NCBI GenBank assembly: GCA_001953115.1
Contig: LSSL01000325.1
Location: forward strand, 1-12,826
Length of the DNA: 12,826 bases
Reading direction: 5' to 3'
From: Smittium mucronatum
Lineage: Eukaryota; Kickxellomycota; Harpellomycetes; Harpellales; Legeriomycetaceae
Positions 1 to 9,582 of the stretch are shown in pieces. The position numbers and the translations under genes were made by a program. How positions within the stretch are numbered: position 1 is the stretch's first letter; each line of letters begins with the position of its first letter. The notes beneath the pieces are model-generated. The model was not told the origin of the DNA, did not search any database, and saw only the letters and a program-made list of their open reading frames with translations.

Positions 1-6
1 TACTGA

Positions 7-336
7 GCTTCTAGTCAGAGCCTACTTCTAACAGGATTAATAAAATTAGGCTCCTACCCAAACGTGGGATTGATCGACATGGCTTTCCTACAAATAGCTG
101 TTAGACGCTGAGATCCATCTGACTGTCGAACGCTGGACTTGTGCACTAGACTATGTCTCAGCTGTGCTAAACGATCGGTTCCTCCTGTTTCTAGATGGTC
201 CTCCTCTGGAATCGCTGTCCTCCGAATCGCTGTGCGCTATCTCCACTACTCCCAACCAAGAATAGTGCAACGCTGTGCGCTGTCTCCACTACTCCCAACC
301 AAGAATAGTACAACGCTGCGTGAAATTTTAGTCTAG
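7..336 (+). pseudogene. possible decayed coding fragment, product unknown
   Basis: One plus-strand frame is open from base 7 to the TAG at 334-336, interrupted only by a TGA at 109-111. The first part, 7-108, reads as a plausible globular protein segment, including GSYPNVGLIDMAFLQIAVRR just before the TGA. The second part, 112-333, begins DPSDCRTLDLC and becomes rich in Ser, Arg and Cys. A CGA (Arg) to TGA change would explain the internal stop, but that is inference. The 43-bp tandem repeat at 228-313 is not a multiple of three, so the last third of the frame is unlikely to be original coding sequence. No family was recognised. A retroelement gag fragment is one possibility, and a chance frame in G+C-richer DNA is another. 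Confidence 0.25.
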
Positions 337-341
337 TGTAC
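141..341. repeat. 13-bp inverted repeat, 175-bp spacing
   Basis: GTGCACTAGACTA at 141-153 is the reverse complement of TAGTCTAGTGTAC at 329-341 with one mismatch (G143 against T339). The arms flank the tandem repeat. They could be remains of element termini or a long-range hairpin. No function can be assigned. Confidence 0.6.
228..313. repeat. two-copy 43-bp tandem repeat
   Basis: Copies lie at 228-270 and 271-313 and differ at only two positions (A239 versus G282, G267 versus A310). A third copy starts at 314 (CGCTG) and breaks off. The unit begins CGCTGTGCGCT and ends AATAGT[G/A]CAA. The two copies are much closer to each other than one would expect in decayed DNA, so the duplication is probably recent. 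A short run upstream (about 201-234) also repeats a GAATCGCTGT core. Confidence 0.9.
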
Positions 342-357
342 TTCGAAAATTACACTA
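334..357. repeat. 7-bp perfect hairpin at island edge
   Basis: TAGTGTA at 334-340 pairs with TACACTA at 351-357 around a 10-base loop that itself holds the palindrome TTCGAA (342-347). It shares its left arm with the longer inverted repeat and lies about 50 bases from the change to AT-rich DNA. Confidence 0.6.
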
Positions 358-410
358 TTAAGCCCCTAAACCACGGCAAGGTATTTCACTCTTAAGGGAA
401 AACAAACATT

Positions 411-3400
411 ATGATTAATAAAAATACCATAAGTATTTTTGAATTTTTTTGAACTTGAAAATAAAAAAAAATACAGGTTCTATGCTACATAATACAAATT
501 AAAATTTAAAAAATCAATTCTAAATTCCTGTAAACGACTTCATAACAATATATCAAGATTTATGATAAAAAAAATAAACCCTTTAAAAATAGATATAATA
601 ATTTTATTTTAGTTCAATGCTAACAATTTCTTGATTATAATAATATAATTTTGGATGAATTTAATATCAAATCCTATTATAGTATATAATATACGCCAAT
701 ATGATACTGGAGCAAAACTGAGTTTGGAAAAAGTTAACAGTTTTTTTCGGCACAAAACTAAATTAGAAGAAAAAAATCTTATAAAGGTATAAATTTCTGT
801 AAAAAATCATTTAAATAAACAAATATTTTAATCGTGCTAAAATTTTTAGAGTTTTTGTCTTTAAAGAATACTATTTATAAATCAAAAAATCTAAATAAAC
901 TTCAGCTACGATACCTTTTATTTTTTTTACTAAATATGTTAAAAAAAAAGTTTTTATCGTATTAATCATTATTAAACATTTATTTATAAAATATTATATT
1001 TCCTTTTTTTATAAAATTATTGTAAAATATCCAAAAAAAAAAGTTTCTTTTTCACTAAATTATACATAGAGTCTTATAAGATTTTTTTTGTTATTCTAAA
1101 AAAAAATTATACATTTTTATAAAATCTTTAACTTAATCGCACCATTATTTAATATTTTTTTCAAAAAAAACAAGGTAAATATGTCTTTTTATGTTTCATT
1201 AAATCAATTACTTTTTCAAATTAAAATTATAGAAGGAATAATTTTATCCAAAATTTCGAAATATATAATATAAAATTAAAATTAAAATTTACATATATCT
1301 TAAATAGTTTTTATGTTAAAGACATCATTTACTTGAAATTATATTTTAACTGAAGATATTTTTAAAAAATTAAACACATCTTAAATTTATTAAACATAGA
1401 TTTATAAAATCATCTTCCTGTTTTAAAAAAATAAAATATTTTTGTTGATTTTTTTTGTGAATATTAAAATAAACTTGCATATTGAATTGTATGAAATGCT
1501 TAATATATAAATGGAAGTTTTTATTTTTCTGCTTGCTCATTCTTCCTAAAAACTTTAGAAAAGGTATAATTTTTAAGGAACCTCAAGCGTCTACGAGATT
1601 CGAGCTTTTAAAGGTTATTTTGGTCATCTTTTGGCTAATAGAAATTTAAATTATTAAAATTTTGCTTATTTCAATTTTTTTTGTATTTTCTTTCAATAAA
1701 AGCGTAAAAAAATATAGATATAAAAGTAGTTTAAAGTTTTTAGGGATTGAATCACGGTTTTATATCTGTTTAAAATAATAAGTAAAAAATACAATTTCTT
1801 AGCTATTTTGGGCTAGAAAATTTTATTTATTTTAGAAAGGTTTTACTGGTTTAAATTATTTTAATTCACAAAAATAATGTGATTGAATTTCTCTGGCCCA
1901 CCTTTTCTTTCTTATAAAAAGATTACATCCAAAAATAAATTCCTTGTTATCCTGCTCCAAGTTAAATTAAATTTTGTGAGTCTATAAGAATATTATCTTT
2001 AAATAATCATTTATTTTTCACATCCCTTTACTTTTACTTTTATTTTTTTTTGAAATTGATGGTTGATATTTCAACTTCATTTCTTTTTTCCTTTTATTTT
2101 TTCTTTGCAGATTATTTATTTAATTATATTTTTTCAAAAAAAAAAATTATTCAAAGTGTTGCACATTTGACTTCGTTTTTTCTCAGTAAAACAAAATTTA
2201 ATTTAGTGTTTTATTACTTGTTTATTTTCATTGTGTAATTATTGAATAAAGTTATATCGAAATTAAATTACTTTGTGTTATTTGTAGATGCTATTTAAAA
2301 TTTAATTTTTTAATTTAAAAATCCAAAGTTAAAATTTGAGAAATTTCACATATGTAAGCATAAACCCCATTCCACTTTAATAAATCAATTGAAAAATAAT
2401 AATTTTGATTAAATTTAATAATTCAATTTTTCTGTTAAAAAATATAGTGAAAAATAATAATAATAATAGTTTTATCTAAAAATAAATTATCGGCAAAATT
2501 TATGGCGGTATCTAAATGTATCTAATAATAAAAATTGATATATTTTATATTTTATATTACAAATTAAAATTAAAATTATTTTACGAGAAAAAAGATGAAA
2601 AATATTTTCAATTTTTTTAAAAATGAATTTTTATTATAAAAATCAAAATGTGATATTTAACTTTACAATTTTTTGCTAGAATTAGAATAAAATATAAAAT
2701 AGAGAAAACTTTCTATTCTAACAATTATAATTTCTATTCTTTAGGTTTTTCATATTTAAATAGATACAATTAATTTTATCCCAAACCAATCTTATTTTTC
2801 ATTTTTTTAAAAATAAAATTTTTAACATAATTTAATGATATTGGTAAAGCAAACTATTCGAAACTAAAAATAAAATTACTTTAATTAGAATATTTTATAA
2901 GGCGGTTTTTAAATTGTTTTATTATTGAATAAACTCTTTATAGTTTATATGATATAATTTATTTACTAATCCATGAATTTAAACAATGAAGTTGTTTAAA
3001 AAATTTTAGTAATATAATTTGTAATAAATTAAAAAATATAATGGATAATAAATAAAAAATGCTTAATCATTTTTTGAAGTTTAACATCAGACAAAAATCC
3101 AGTTTATTTCATATTTTTAATAGATAACAGCCAATAAGATCACTAATTGCAGTTATTTTTATCTTTCTAAGTGATAATTTTTGACAATAAAATAAATGAA
3201 AATTACGCGGATATTTTTATGATAAAAATGATTATAAGAATAAATAAAGATATCAAATAACTATAAATTCTCTCTAAATAGAAATCGATTTGCTAGAAAA
3301 AAAAAATTTAAACTTTATTTTCAAATATTTAAAAATAAAAGACCAAAAAAAGAGCATTAGGGAACTTTAATTTGATAACATTTTTTTTAGAAAATATAAA

Positions 3401-3666
3401 TACCTTACTTTAAAAAATACGAAAAATTTTTTTTTTGAAAGATATTAGAAAAAAAGTAAAAATCTAAAAATATATTATAAAAATAAAAATATTACAAAAA
3501 TATTGCAAAGATATTTTATAATCGGTGCTTTTTTTATCATTTTTTAAGTTCGTCCTAATTTTTATTTTAATAAAAAGACATAAAATATTCTATGCTCTAA
3601 ACATAATTTAAGTCTATCAATTTATAACCCCATAACAAAAAATAAGTAATATAATGTTATAAAGCA
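411..3666. other. AT-rich region, no supportable gene
   Basis: This stretch is dominated by A and T runs with frequent stops in all six frames. A frame at 2050-2238 (TTG start, 62 codons, hydrophobic) is no longer than chance predicts at this composition. A small G+C-richer patch at 1575-1640 has an interrupted minus-strand frame but no recognisable product. An AAT-type microsatellite of about five units sits at 2453-2468. No tRNA B-box in a convincing context, no CRISPR and no clear promoter were seen. Confidence 0.6.
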
Positions 3667-3882
3667 CTATTTTATTAAGCCAAAAACTCCTAAATTTGGA
3701 TTAAAAAAAATGTAAAAGTCAAATCCATAAAACCGTTTCAGTCCCCAGATAGTATACTTAAGATATATATATATTTTTAAATCATCTGATATATAAATAG
3801 AGCCCAGAAGCACTAGTCCAATGAAAGTAGAAAAAGAAAATTCAAATTTTTTCGATAAAGTTCTAAACTTTAATAATATAGG
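3667..3882 (-). pseudogene. possible fragment of a LINE reverse transcriptase (motif C region)
   Basis: The minus strand is open for 72 codons from 3882 to the TAG at 3669-3667, across a patch that is G+C-richer than its surroundings (about 3720-3830). The frame contains GSIYISDDLKIY, followed about 12 residues later by GLKRFYGF and then FFNPNLGVFGLIK. In non-LTR reverse transcriptases the catalytic Phe/Tyr-Ala-Asp-Asp is followed by a helix and then a Ser-Gly-Leu-x-Ile-Asn-x-x-Lys-Thr stretch at about this distance, so order and spacing fit. The usual Ala is Ser, the residue before it is Ile, and the conserved Lys-Thr is lost, so it would be inactive. The strand matches the endonuclease and ORF1 remains at 7744-9780, but it lies farther from them than in an intact element. 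Resemblance is by eye only. A 72-codon frame alone could be chance. Confidence 0.35.
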
Positions 3883-4460
3883 CTAAAAGCATTTAATTTG
3901 AGAAAAATTAATTAAAAAGTCTTATTTCTAACCACTTTTTTTTATATATGCTATTTTTTTTGAGAAAAATTAAGCAAAAAAAATTTCAAACAAAAATAAA
4001 TAAATAGGAAAGACTATTCAACTGGTTAAAATCTGTTCAACCAAAGTTTAACCGTAAATTATCTATGGAATAGTTGAAATATGACAATTCAAATACACCA
4101 ATTATTCTCCTATTAAAATTTATTATATTATGTTGAAATAATCGGATAATATAAATTTTGGATTTAAAATTCTTCAACCAATAATTTGACCGATTATTAT
4201 TATTATTTTCTGATTATAAGTTAAATTCAATGTTATAAATGAAAATATGCATCATATATGAAATCGGATTTAATAAAGAAAAATTTTCAGTAAAGAACTG
4301 AAAAAATTTGAGATCCACGTATTTTTTTACCGATAGAAGATTGGAATTTAAAATAAATTACTTTAAAATAAGCTATTTATTTTATATTTATAACTTTTTT
4401 TCCCACTAATATCCGTTATTTTAATAGATACACAAAATCACCATTATTATCAGCAAAAAA

Positions 4461-4474
4461 CACAAATATTTGTG
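4461..4474. repeat. 14-bp perfect palindrome CACAAATATTTGTG
   Basis: The sequence equals its own reverse complement over 14 bases. It stands in AT-rich DNA where palindromes with G/C ends are less expected than pure A/T ones. No function is implied. Confidence 0.6.
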
Positions 4475-7270
4475 GGTATTTTGGATATTTATAGCGAAAA
4501 AAATCAATATTAAATTTTACAAAACTGAAAATTAATTTAAATCTTAGTAGAAAAGATTTTATTGTTGACATAATTTATTATATTATTTTGTAGTTTTGAT
4601 ATAAGGGATATCTAAGAATTAAAAAATATTTTTATTTTTACTTAGCATAATCGAATTTGGGTGGATTGATTTATTTTGAATTCATATATTTTTATGATTT
4701 TTTATTTAATAATTAGATATTCCTTTAAATTGATTTGAGGTTTATTAATAGTATTATTACTAACATAAATGTACACAATAGTGGTTTTATATTACTTTAA
4801 AAATTTCTAATGCTCATTATTAAAATATAAATAAATAAAGAGAGCTCACTGAATTTTAGAATTCCTATTTATTATATATAAATGTTACTAATCTCAAAAG
4901 AAGAATTTTTTTATAATTTATATTGATTTGAAAAAACCTAATTACTGGGATTTTTATATTAGCTGAACCCGATAACTAATTTGATTAATAATTTTAAAAT
5001 TCTGTTCAAATTTCGCTATTTTTATATTATTATAATTATAAACCCAAATGTTTTATATTCAGTATAATGGTTTCAATTTATCTTAGTCTTCAAATTTCAT
5101 TATTTTTATGATTTGGTTAGTTAGAAAAGGTCCGATTTCATTCGCATTAATTATAACCTATGAAAATATTTTATTGAATATTTTAGGTATTTCACATAGT
5201 TTTTTTTGCCATATTATATCAAAAAAAATTCCTAAGCTATCTATTCCATTTTTTATTTATTTTTAAAAATCATTCTAATTTTAAATTGATTGAACATACT
5301 TGTACAAAGATTTTAGAAAATGGATTTTTTTTTCTAACTTTAGAAATAGCCATATAAAAAAATTCCAAGAAATGATTTTTTCATCATTTTATTAACTCTT
5401 CTTATACCCAAAATATGCATTTTCTCAGTTTTATTGGCTTATTTATTCTAAAATATTATGTTTTAAAAAAATCAGTATCAATTTTATGTTATTAAATTTC
5501 ATAATTTTACAATGTCTTCCATTTTATTTAGAAATTTAAGAATTTTTAGAATAGTTTTTCTGTTATATAAAATTTTAACCCTTTTTTGCCAAAATGTGTT
5601 TATTTCGCCTATTAGGACTATTAAATACCGAATTTTTTGGATTTGGCTTCCTTAAAGTTTCTCTTAAAATTTACGCTTTTACTTATTAGGCATTTGGAAA
5701 AAAAAGAAAATCTGAAGAGCTTATTTCCTTTAAAAATAAAAAAAATTCATTTCTGCCTCTTTTTTATGTACTTAGCAATAAATAAATTTACAATGTATGG
5801 AATCAAAAATTTTATCCAAGATATCAACTGTTTCAAAACTAATGAAATTGGGGTTTTTTTATAATTAGTAACTTTTAATTAATCGGTACAGCTAATTGAA
5901 ATATTTTAGTTATATCTTCTTTATTTTTCTACATATTTTATTTTAAGCTTTTCATTAATAAATCATTATTTAAAAATTAAATGTTTTTAATTAATATATT
6001 TTTTTCAAAAAAAAATCTATTGGAATCATGATAAGAAAAACTTAAGTTATAGAATAGAGTATTTTTTCATAATAGATACTTCATTTTCAATTTTTAAAAT
6101 AATAAAAAAATATAGTATTAAATAATTAGTACGAAAGATTTGAATCAGATTTATTGTGCTTTTAAATCCAATAACATTTTTAAAGTATCCAAAATCTTAA
6201 ATATTTCTAAGAATCTTAAATAATGCGCAAATATATTAATATTTGCTAATTTCACTAAATTTATTTTAAAAGTATAATTTAATATTTAAAAAAATTAGAA
6301 TAATTATACGAAATATAAATTATAATTTATTAAAAAACTAAAAGATTGAATGATATATCATGAAATATTTGATAAATTTGACCTCTACCCTCTAAAATTT
6401 TAAGGAAATAAATTTAATTGGTTTATTGGAAAATTTAAATATATATTTACAAACATAATGGCTCAATATTCGAAATATAATATTTATTATTTTTGATATT
6501 GAAATCCAGGGATTGTGTTTTGAGTCTTTATATTTGATTATTTCTCGCAAATTTATAAACATAAATTTGTAGATACTAAATGAAAAATCCAAATTAAGCA
6601 AAGCTTTTTCAAAAAATACACCATTAAATTTTTATTTAAGCAAAAATAAAAGTTTGATCTGAAAAATCTTGAATTAAAACATAAAATTTTATAGCTTAAA
6701 ATTTCTTTGCTTTTTATAAGGATTTTTCAAAAAAAAAAATTTACCGAATCCGATATATTTAAAAAATTATATTGCAAATTAAAAACTTTACAAAAAAAAT
6801 ACTTTTAAAGATGTAAGATCATCTTTTTGAATCAAACCAAGTATAATTTTTTTAGAAAAAGTAGAAATAAATCAATTCTGATTTGAATTCGTATGCATGT
6901 AATTTTTTTTTTAAAAAAACTTAATTATTCTATATTATTTTATATTTTTAAATTAATAATTTGATTTTTTATAAATAACAATATCTAATTATAATTTTCA
7001 ACAAAATTTTATTAGGGGTATATCTTTATCTGATCAAATAAATCTTTGAACAATTTAATTTATGTACTAGGAATTTGTTATATAAAATATGGATATATTT
7101 TCTGAAACAACGTCAAAAATTATATAAATTCGTAAATAATATTTTTCTTATTCATTTATTGATAAATATTGCAGATTAAATAAGGCATAAGTATTTAAAA
7201 TAATAATTAAAATTATTAGAGAAAAATATCAAATAAAAATTTATCAATTTGAACTTATTATTTTCAGTTT

Positions 7271-7298
7271 TAATTTTTAATTTTTAATTTTTAATTTT
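7271..7298. repeat. TAATTTT x4 tandem repeat
   Basis: Four exact, contiguous 7-bp units of TAATTTT fill 7271-7298. This is a simple sequence minisatellite typical of AT-rich intergenic DNA. Confidence 0.85.
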
Positions 7299-7557
7299 CA
7301 TTATCTAGCATTCGAAATAATGACAGCAAATATAATTTATTTCTATAAGTTATGTTTTTAAACGTATAAAAAAATACAACAAGAGATACGTTGAGAAATA
7401 TTGAAAATTTGTGAAAATAAAAAAAATTATGATAACAGTAACAAGATTTTATATTATAAAAGAGATTTATTAAAAAGTAGGATGGGATATTTGAATTATC
7501 ATGTATTTAAGATTTAAATACTTTCTTTTCCCAATTATGTAAAAGAACCTTATTTAA

Positions 7558-7767
7558 ACACAAAATGATATAACCTTAGTGTGGATACTATCCAATAGAT
7601 TTTCAGGTTAGGAAATTATTTATTTATTTAATAGTATAAAAAGGGATAAGAGATCAGGGAATAAACTAATTGAAAACATTAAGTCCCAAAAATTATGAAC
7701 ATGGGCAGTATATAAAGCCAAATTTAATAATATAATTATATATTTAAAGATATATATAGGGGTTTAA
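7558..7767 (+). pseudogene. possible plus-strand fragment of a second LINE ORF2 (C-terminal end)
   Basis: One plus-strand frame runs from 7558 to the TAA at 7765-7767 with only two internal stops (TAG 7609-7611, TGA 7696-7698). It is hydrophilic and Lys/Asn-rich, including NSIKRDKRSGNKLIENIKSQ and, after the TGA, TWAVYKAKFNNI. A Trp-Ala-x-Tyr-Lys-x-x-Phe stretch close to a stop resembles the C-terminal end of many LINE ORF2 proteins, but this is a weak, by-eye resemblance. A neighbouring frame just upstream (about 7514-7555) reads DLNTFFSQLCKRTLF and could be the same protein after a frameshift. If real, this fragment faces the minus-strand element that starts at 7744. The minus strand also has an open frame here, so the direction is uncertain. 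Confidence 0.25.
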
Positions 7768-8166
7768 TGTAATAACCGATTCTTTCATTGTATTTTTCTT
7801 TGATAAGCCATTTTTAATCGATAGGTTCATTACATTTTTGAAGGAAACCCGTCAGTGAGCTCACTTTCTAACGTATTCATGTCGCCTAACGTAATAACAT
7901 CTTGATTCCGGTAAGCCATATTTATCGATTTATCGAGTAGAAATTCTAGAGCTATTCTACCATCTTTTTAACTATTGGTAACTTATAGATTAGTCATTTT
8001 TACTGTTTAACATATTTTTTGAATACATTTGTAATATTTTTACTATATTTGAAGTATTCATTATTGAATAAAATTTATTAGTTTTAGTTTTTAAAAAATT
8101 TGGGCATATATTTATATTAAATAATTTTTTTAACCCAATAATAAGACCTATTTTTTTTTCGCATTT
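7744..8166 (-). pseudogene. LINE ORF2 endonuclease-domain remnant
   Basis: Three minus-strand frame segments join into an endonuclease-like order. From 8166 to 7990 (59 codons) the frame has KKIGLIIGLKKL near its start and NIVKILQMYSKN near its end, matching the Gly-rich strand and the strand ending in Tyr-x-Pro of the exonuclease-endonuclease-phosphatase fold. From 7967 to 7830 (46 codons) it reads NQDVITLGDMNTLESELT, where Gly-Asp-Met-Asn (7886-7875) stands for the conserved Gly-Asp-Phe-Asn and the following Glu-Ser-Glu-Leu for the usual leader into Asp-Arg. A frameshift near 7838 continues to the TAA at 7746-7744 with ITLNPYIYL. In LINEs this domain nicks target DNA before reverse transcription. 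Here stops and frameshifts make it dead. It lies below the ORF1-like remains on the same strand, the normal order. Family assignment is by motif only. Confidence 0.6.
7854..7865. repeat. 12-bp perfect palindrome AGTGAGCTCACT
   Basis: The 12 bases equal their own reverse complement. They fall inside the endonuclease-like frame (Glu-Ser-Glu-Leu-Thr on the minus strand), so a coding origin is the simplest explanation. Confidence 0.5.
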
Positions 8167-8171
8167 TCATG

Positions 8172-8393
8172 TTAATCTTTTTTAAAGATAGCATGTCCTA
8201 TTTGATAAGCTTTTTCAATCATTATAAAACAATATTTTCCATTTCTTTTTTTGATATCCCTTTTAAACTATAGGATGTTATTTTGACTTTTTTTTTTTGT
8301 TTTCTTCCATATTTTGTGTTTTTTTGCTGTAATTTTTAATATATTAGCTACTTTTTCACAGTTTATAGCAAATAAATTTTGGATCTCATCCAT
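8172..8393 (-). pseudogene. basic, broken frame between ORF1 and endonuclease remnants
   Basis: An ATG at 8393-8391 on the minus strand opens a frame that reads MDEIQNLFAINCEKVANILK, then a very Lys-rich run, with a TAG at 8270-8268. The same frame continues to the TAA at 8174-8172 and includes IMIEKAYQIGHAIFKKD. It sits exactly between the ORF1-like and endonuclease-like pieces and has the same strand and Lys/Asn-rich character. It may be the start of ORF2 or the end of ORF1. No domain is recognisable and the frame is short, so it could also be chance. I list it because position and strand fit the element. Confidence 0.35.
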
Positions 8394-9044
8394 TTATTAG
8401 TATAATTAATACAAGTTAATTTATATAATTTTTTTTTTCAACAGACTCGAACATTTTTTGTACAGACGATTTAGGTTTGATTTTTCAGGGGATATATTGG
8501 AATTATTCGGTGATAATAGCGCGTTGAATGGCATATTATTTTCATTTGTCTGGTTTAAGACTTCAGGTAATTCAGTCTTTTTATTGAAAAGCTCTTTAGA
8601 TATTTCTTTTTCTCTCGGTCTTATTTTATCTTTTATTCTTAGTCAGTTTTATTTTTTATAGTTTTTCTGGATTAACTAAAATTATTTTATAAATAATCAC
8701 AATCAAAATCACCAGAGGGAATTCACAATAGTTTAGGGTTTCTCTAAGGTAAATCTCGCAATTAATTAGATTCCTCAGCTTTATTTAAATTAAATAAACT
8801 TTATCAATAGGTATATCTTTTGGAAATGTTGTTTTAGATCTTAATTGGGGTTCAGAAATAGCATTAGTGACTTATAGAATATTTTTTTTCAAAAATTTAT
8901 CAAACTTGTTGATGGAGATCTTTTTCTTCTTTTTTTCTCTCTTTTTTACCGTTTTTTTCGGTTTTAAGATTTATCTATTTATGTTTTTTGACATAATATT
9001 TCTTGCTCTTTTAAGTTTTTTTTAGTTTTAGCTATTATTTCAGA

Positions 9045-9086
9045 GCATTCGATTTTCCTGTGATTGGTTTCTTTAAAATAGGTGCA
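9045..9086 (-). other. degenerate CCHC zinc knuckle in the ORF1-like frame
   Basis: On the minus strand the codons from TGC at 9086-9084 to TGC at 9047-9045 read CTYFKETNHRKIEC. This fits Cys-x2-Cys-x4-His-x4-Cys, with the second Cys replaced by Phe and the usual Gly before His by Asn. It is preceded by LTILWNGTKTM and followed by SEIIAKTKK. The same flanks, a short beta strand before the knuckle and a Cys-Pro/Ser-Glu exit after it, are common in retroelement nucleic-acid-binding proteins. Loss of a metal ligand agrees with the frame being dead. Confidence 0.6.
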
Positions 9087-9571
9087 CATAGTTTTAGTAC
9101 CATTCCATAAAATGGTCAATTTGATATCATTGACTACTATAAGGTACTTCATTTTAATTTTGAATTTAATTTTTTTGTTTTAATAATTAATTTTATACTT
9201 TTTGATGGATAAGAGTTTTATTTCTTGCGTTTTAAGGAGATATTTCTAATATCTCTCGTTCCTTTTTTGATTTTTCATAGGCTTCTTTAGCGATTTCCAG
9301 TTATTCAGAACATTTTAGGGAGGTATAGAAATGTAATTATACCTTTTATTAATAAAGAAGTCCCCAGAAGTTTTATTTTTTTACTTCTATAGCTTATCTC
9401 TTTCTTTTTTACTACTTCTAATACCTTCTTCATCTTTAAATTTTAAGGATTTTTTTTCTGGAATCTATCCCAAAGATTGTATTTATTTAATTGATTTGCT
9501 CCAGTATTTCTTCAATTTCAATTTCAAGGTCAACATTAAATTCGCCTAGCCTGCACCCGAGTTTGAAACCT

Positions 9572-9582
9572 CCCCCCCCCCC
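9572..9582. repeat. 11-base poly-C tract
   Basis: Eleven C residues in a row (preceded by CCT) stand in otherwise AT-rich sequence. On the minus strand they encode four Gly codons inside the ORF1-like frame, keeping it in frame across the tract. Such a run is prone to slippage and to sequencing length error. Confidence 0.9.

Larger units (their letters stand above)
1..410. other. G+C-richer island at left edge, abruptly ending in AT-rich DNA
   Basis: Bases 1 to about 410 have nearly balanced base composition, while everything after about 410 is roughly 80% A+T with long A and T runs. The change is abrupt. The island contains a tandem duplication, inverted repeats and a frame open except for one stop, all listed separately. 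This mix suggests a mobile-element end or other inserted DNA that arrived more recently than the surrounding sequence. No tRNA or rRNA could be recognised in it. It runs off the window edge, so its true extent is unknown. Confidence 0.6.
3883..7380. other. AT-rich region, no supportable gene
   Basis: No frame here stands out against chance. The longest are a plus-strand one around 5625-5864 (about 80 codons, TTG start at 5637) and a minus-strand one at 6601-6392 (69 codons). Both are low-complexity and unrecognised. Fragments of the missing middle of the retroelement may be present but too eroded to read. There is an ATT microsatellite of five units at 4193-4207. The palindrome at 4461-4474 and the 7-bp tandem at 7271-7298 are listed separately. 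Confidence 0.55.

Noticed and set aside
1575..1640. G+C-richer patch with a B-box-like GATTCGAGC
   Set aside because: No matching A box or acceptor stem, so not a tRNA; the frames through it are interrupted and unrecognised.
2050..2238. 62-codon plus-strand frame, hydrophobic
   Set aside because: TTG start, poly-Phe/Leu composition from T-runs, no motif; a frame this long is expected by chance at about 80% A+T.
4440..4475. Minus-strand Phe-Phe-Ala-Asp-Asn resembling the reverse transcriptase Phe-Ala-Asp-Asp
   Set aside because: Short frame, last Asp is Asn, and the sequence after it does not follow the expected pattern.
5637..5864. 75-codon plus-strand frame
   Set aside because: TTG start, low-complexity Leu/Lys content and no recognisable domain; about one such frame is expected by chance in a window of this size and composition.
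6392..6601. 69-codon minus-strand frame
   Set aside because: Ile/Lys/Phe-rich with no motif. It may be eroded retroelement sequence on the same strand as the relic, but nothing specific supports this.
7766..7929. Apparent imperfect direct repeat (GTAATAAC plus TAAGCCAT...ATCGAT at 7769-7822 and 7891-7929)
   Set aside because: Element spacing differs between the copies (about 38 versus 23 bases). Both fall within the endonuclease relic, and the shared Val-Ile-Thr-Leu codons explain part of the match; likely coincidence.
8458..8661. 67-codon plus-strand frame
   Set aside because: Antisense shadow of the minus-strand ORF1-like segment 8642-8421, whose hydrophilic reading is more protein-like.
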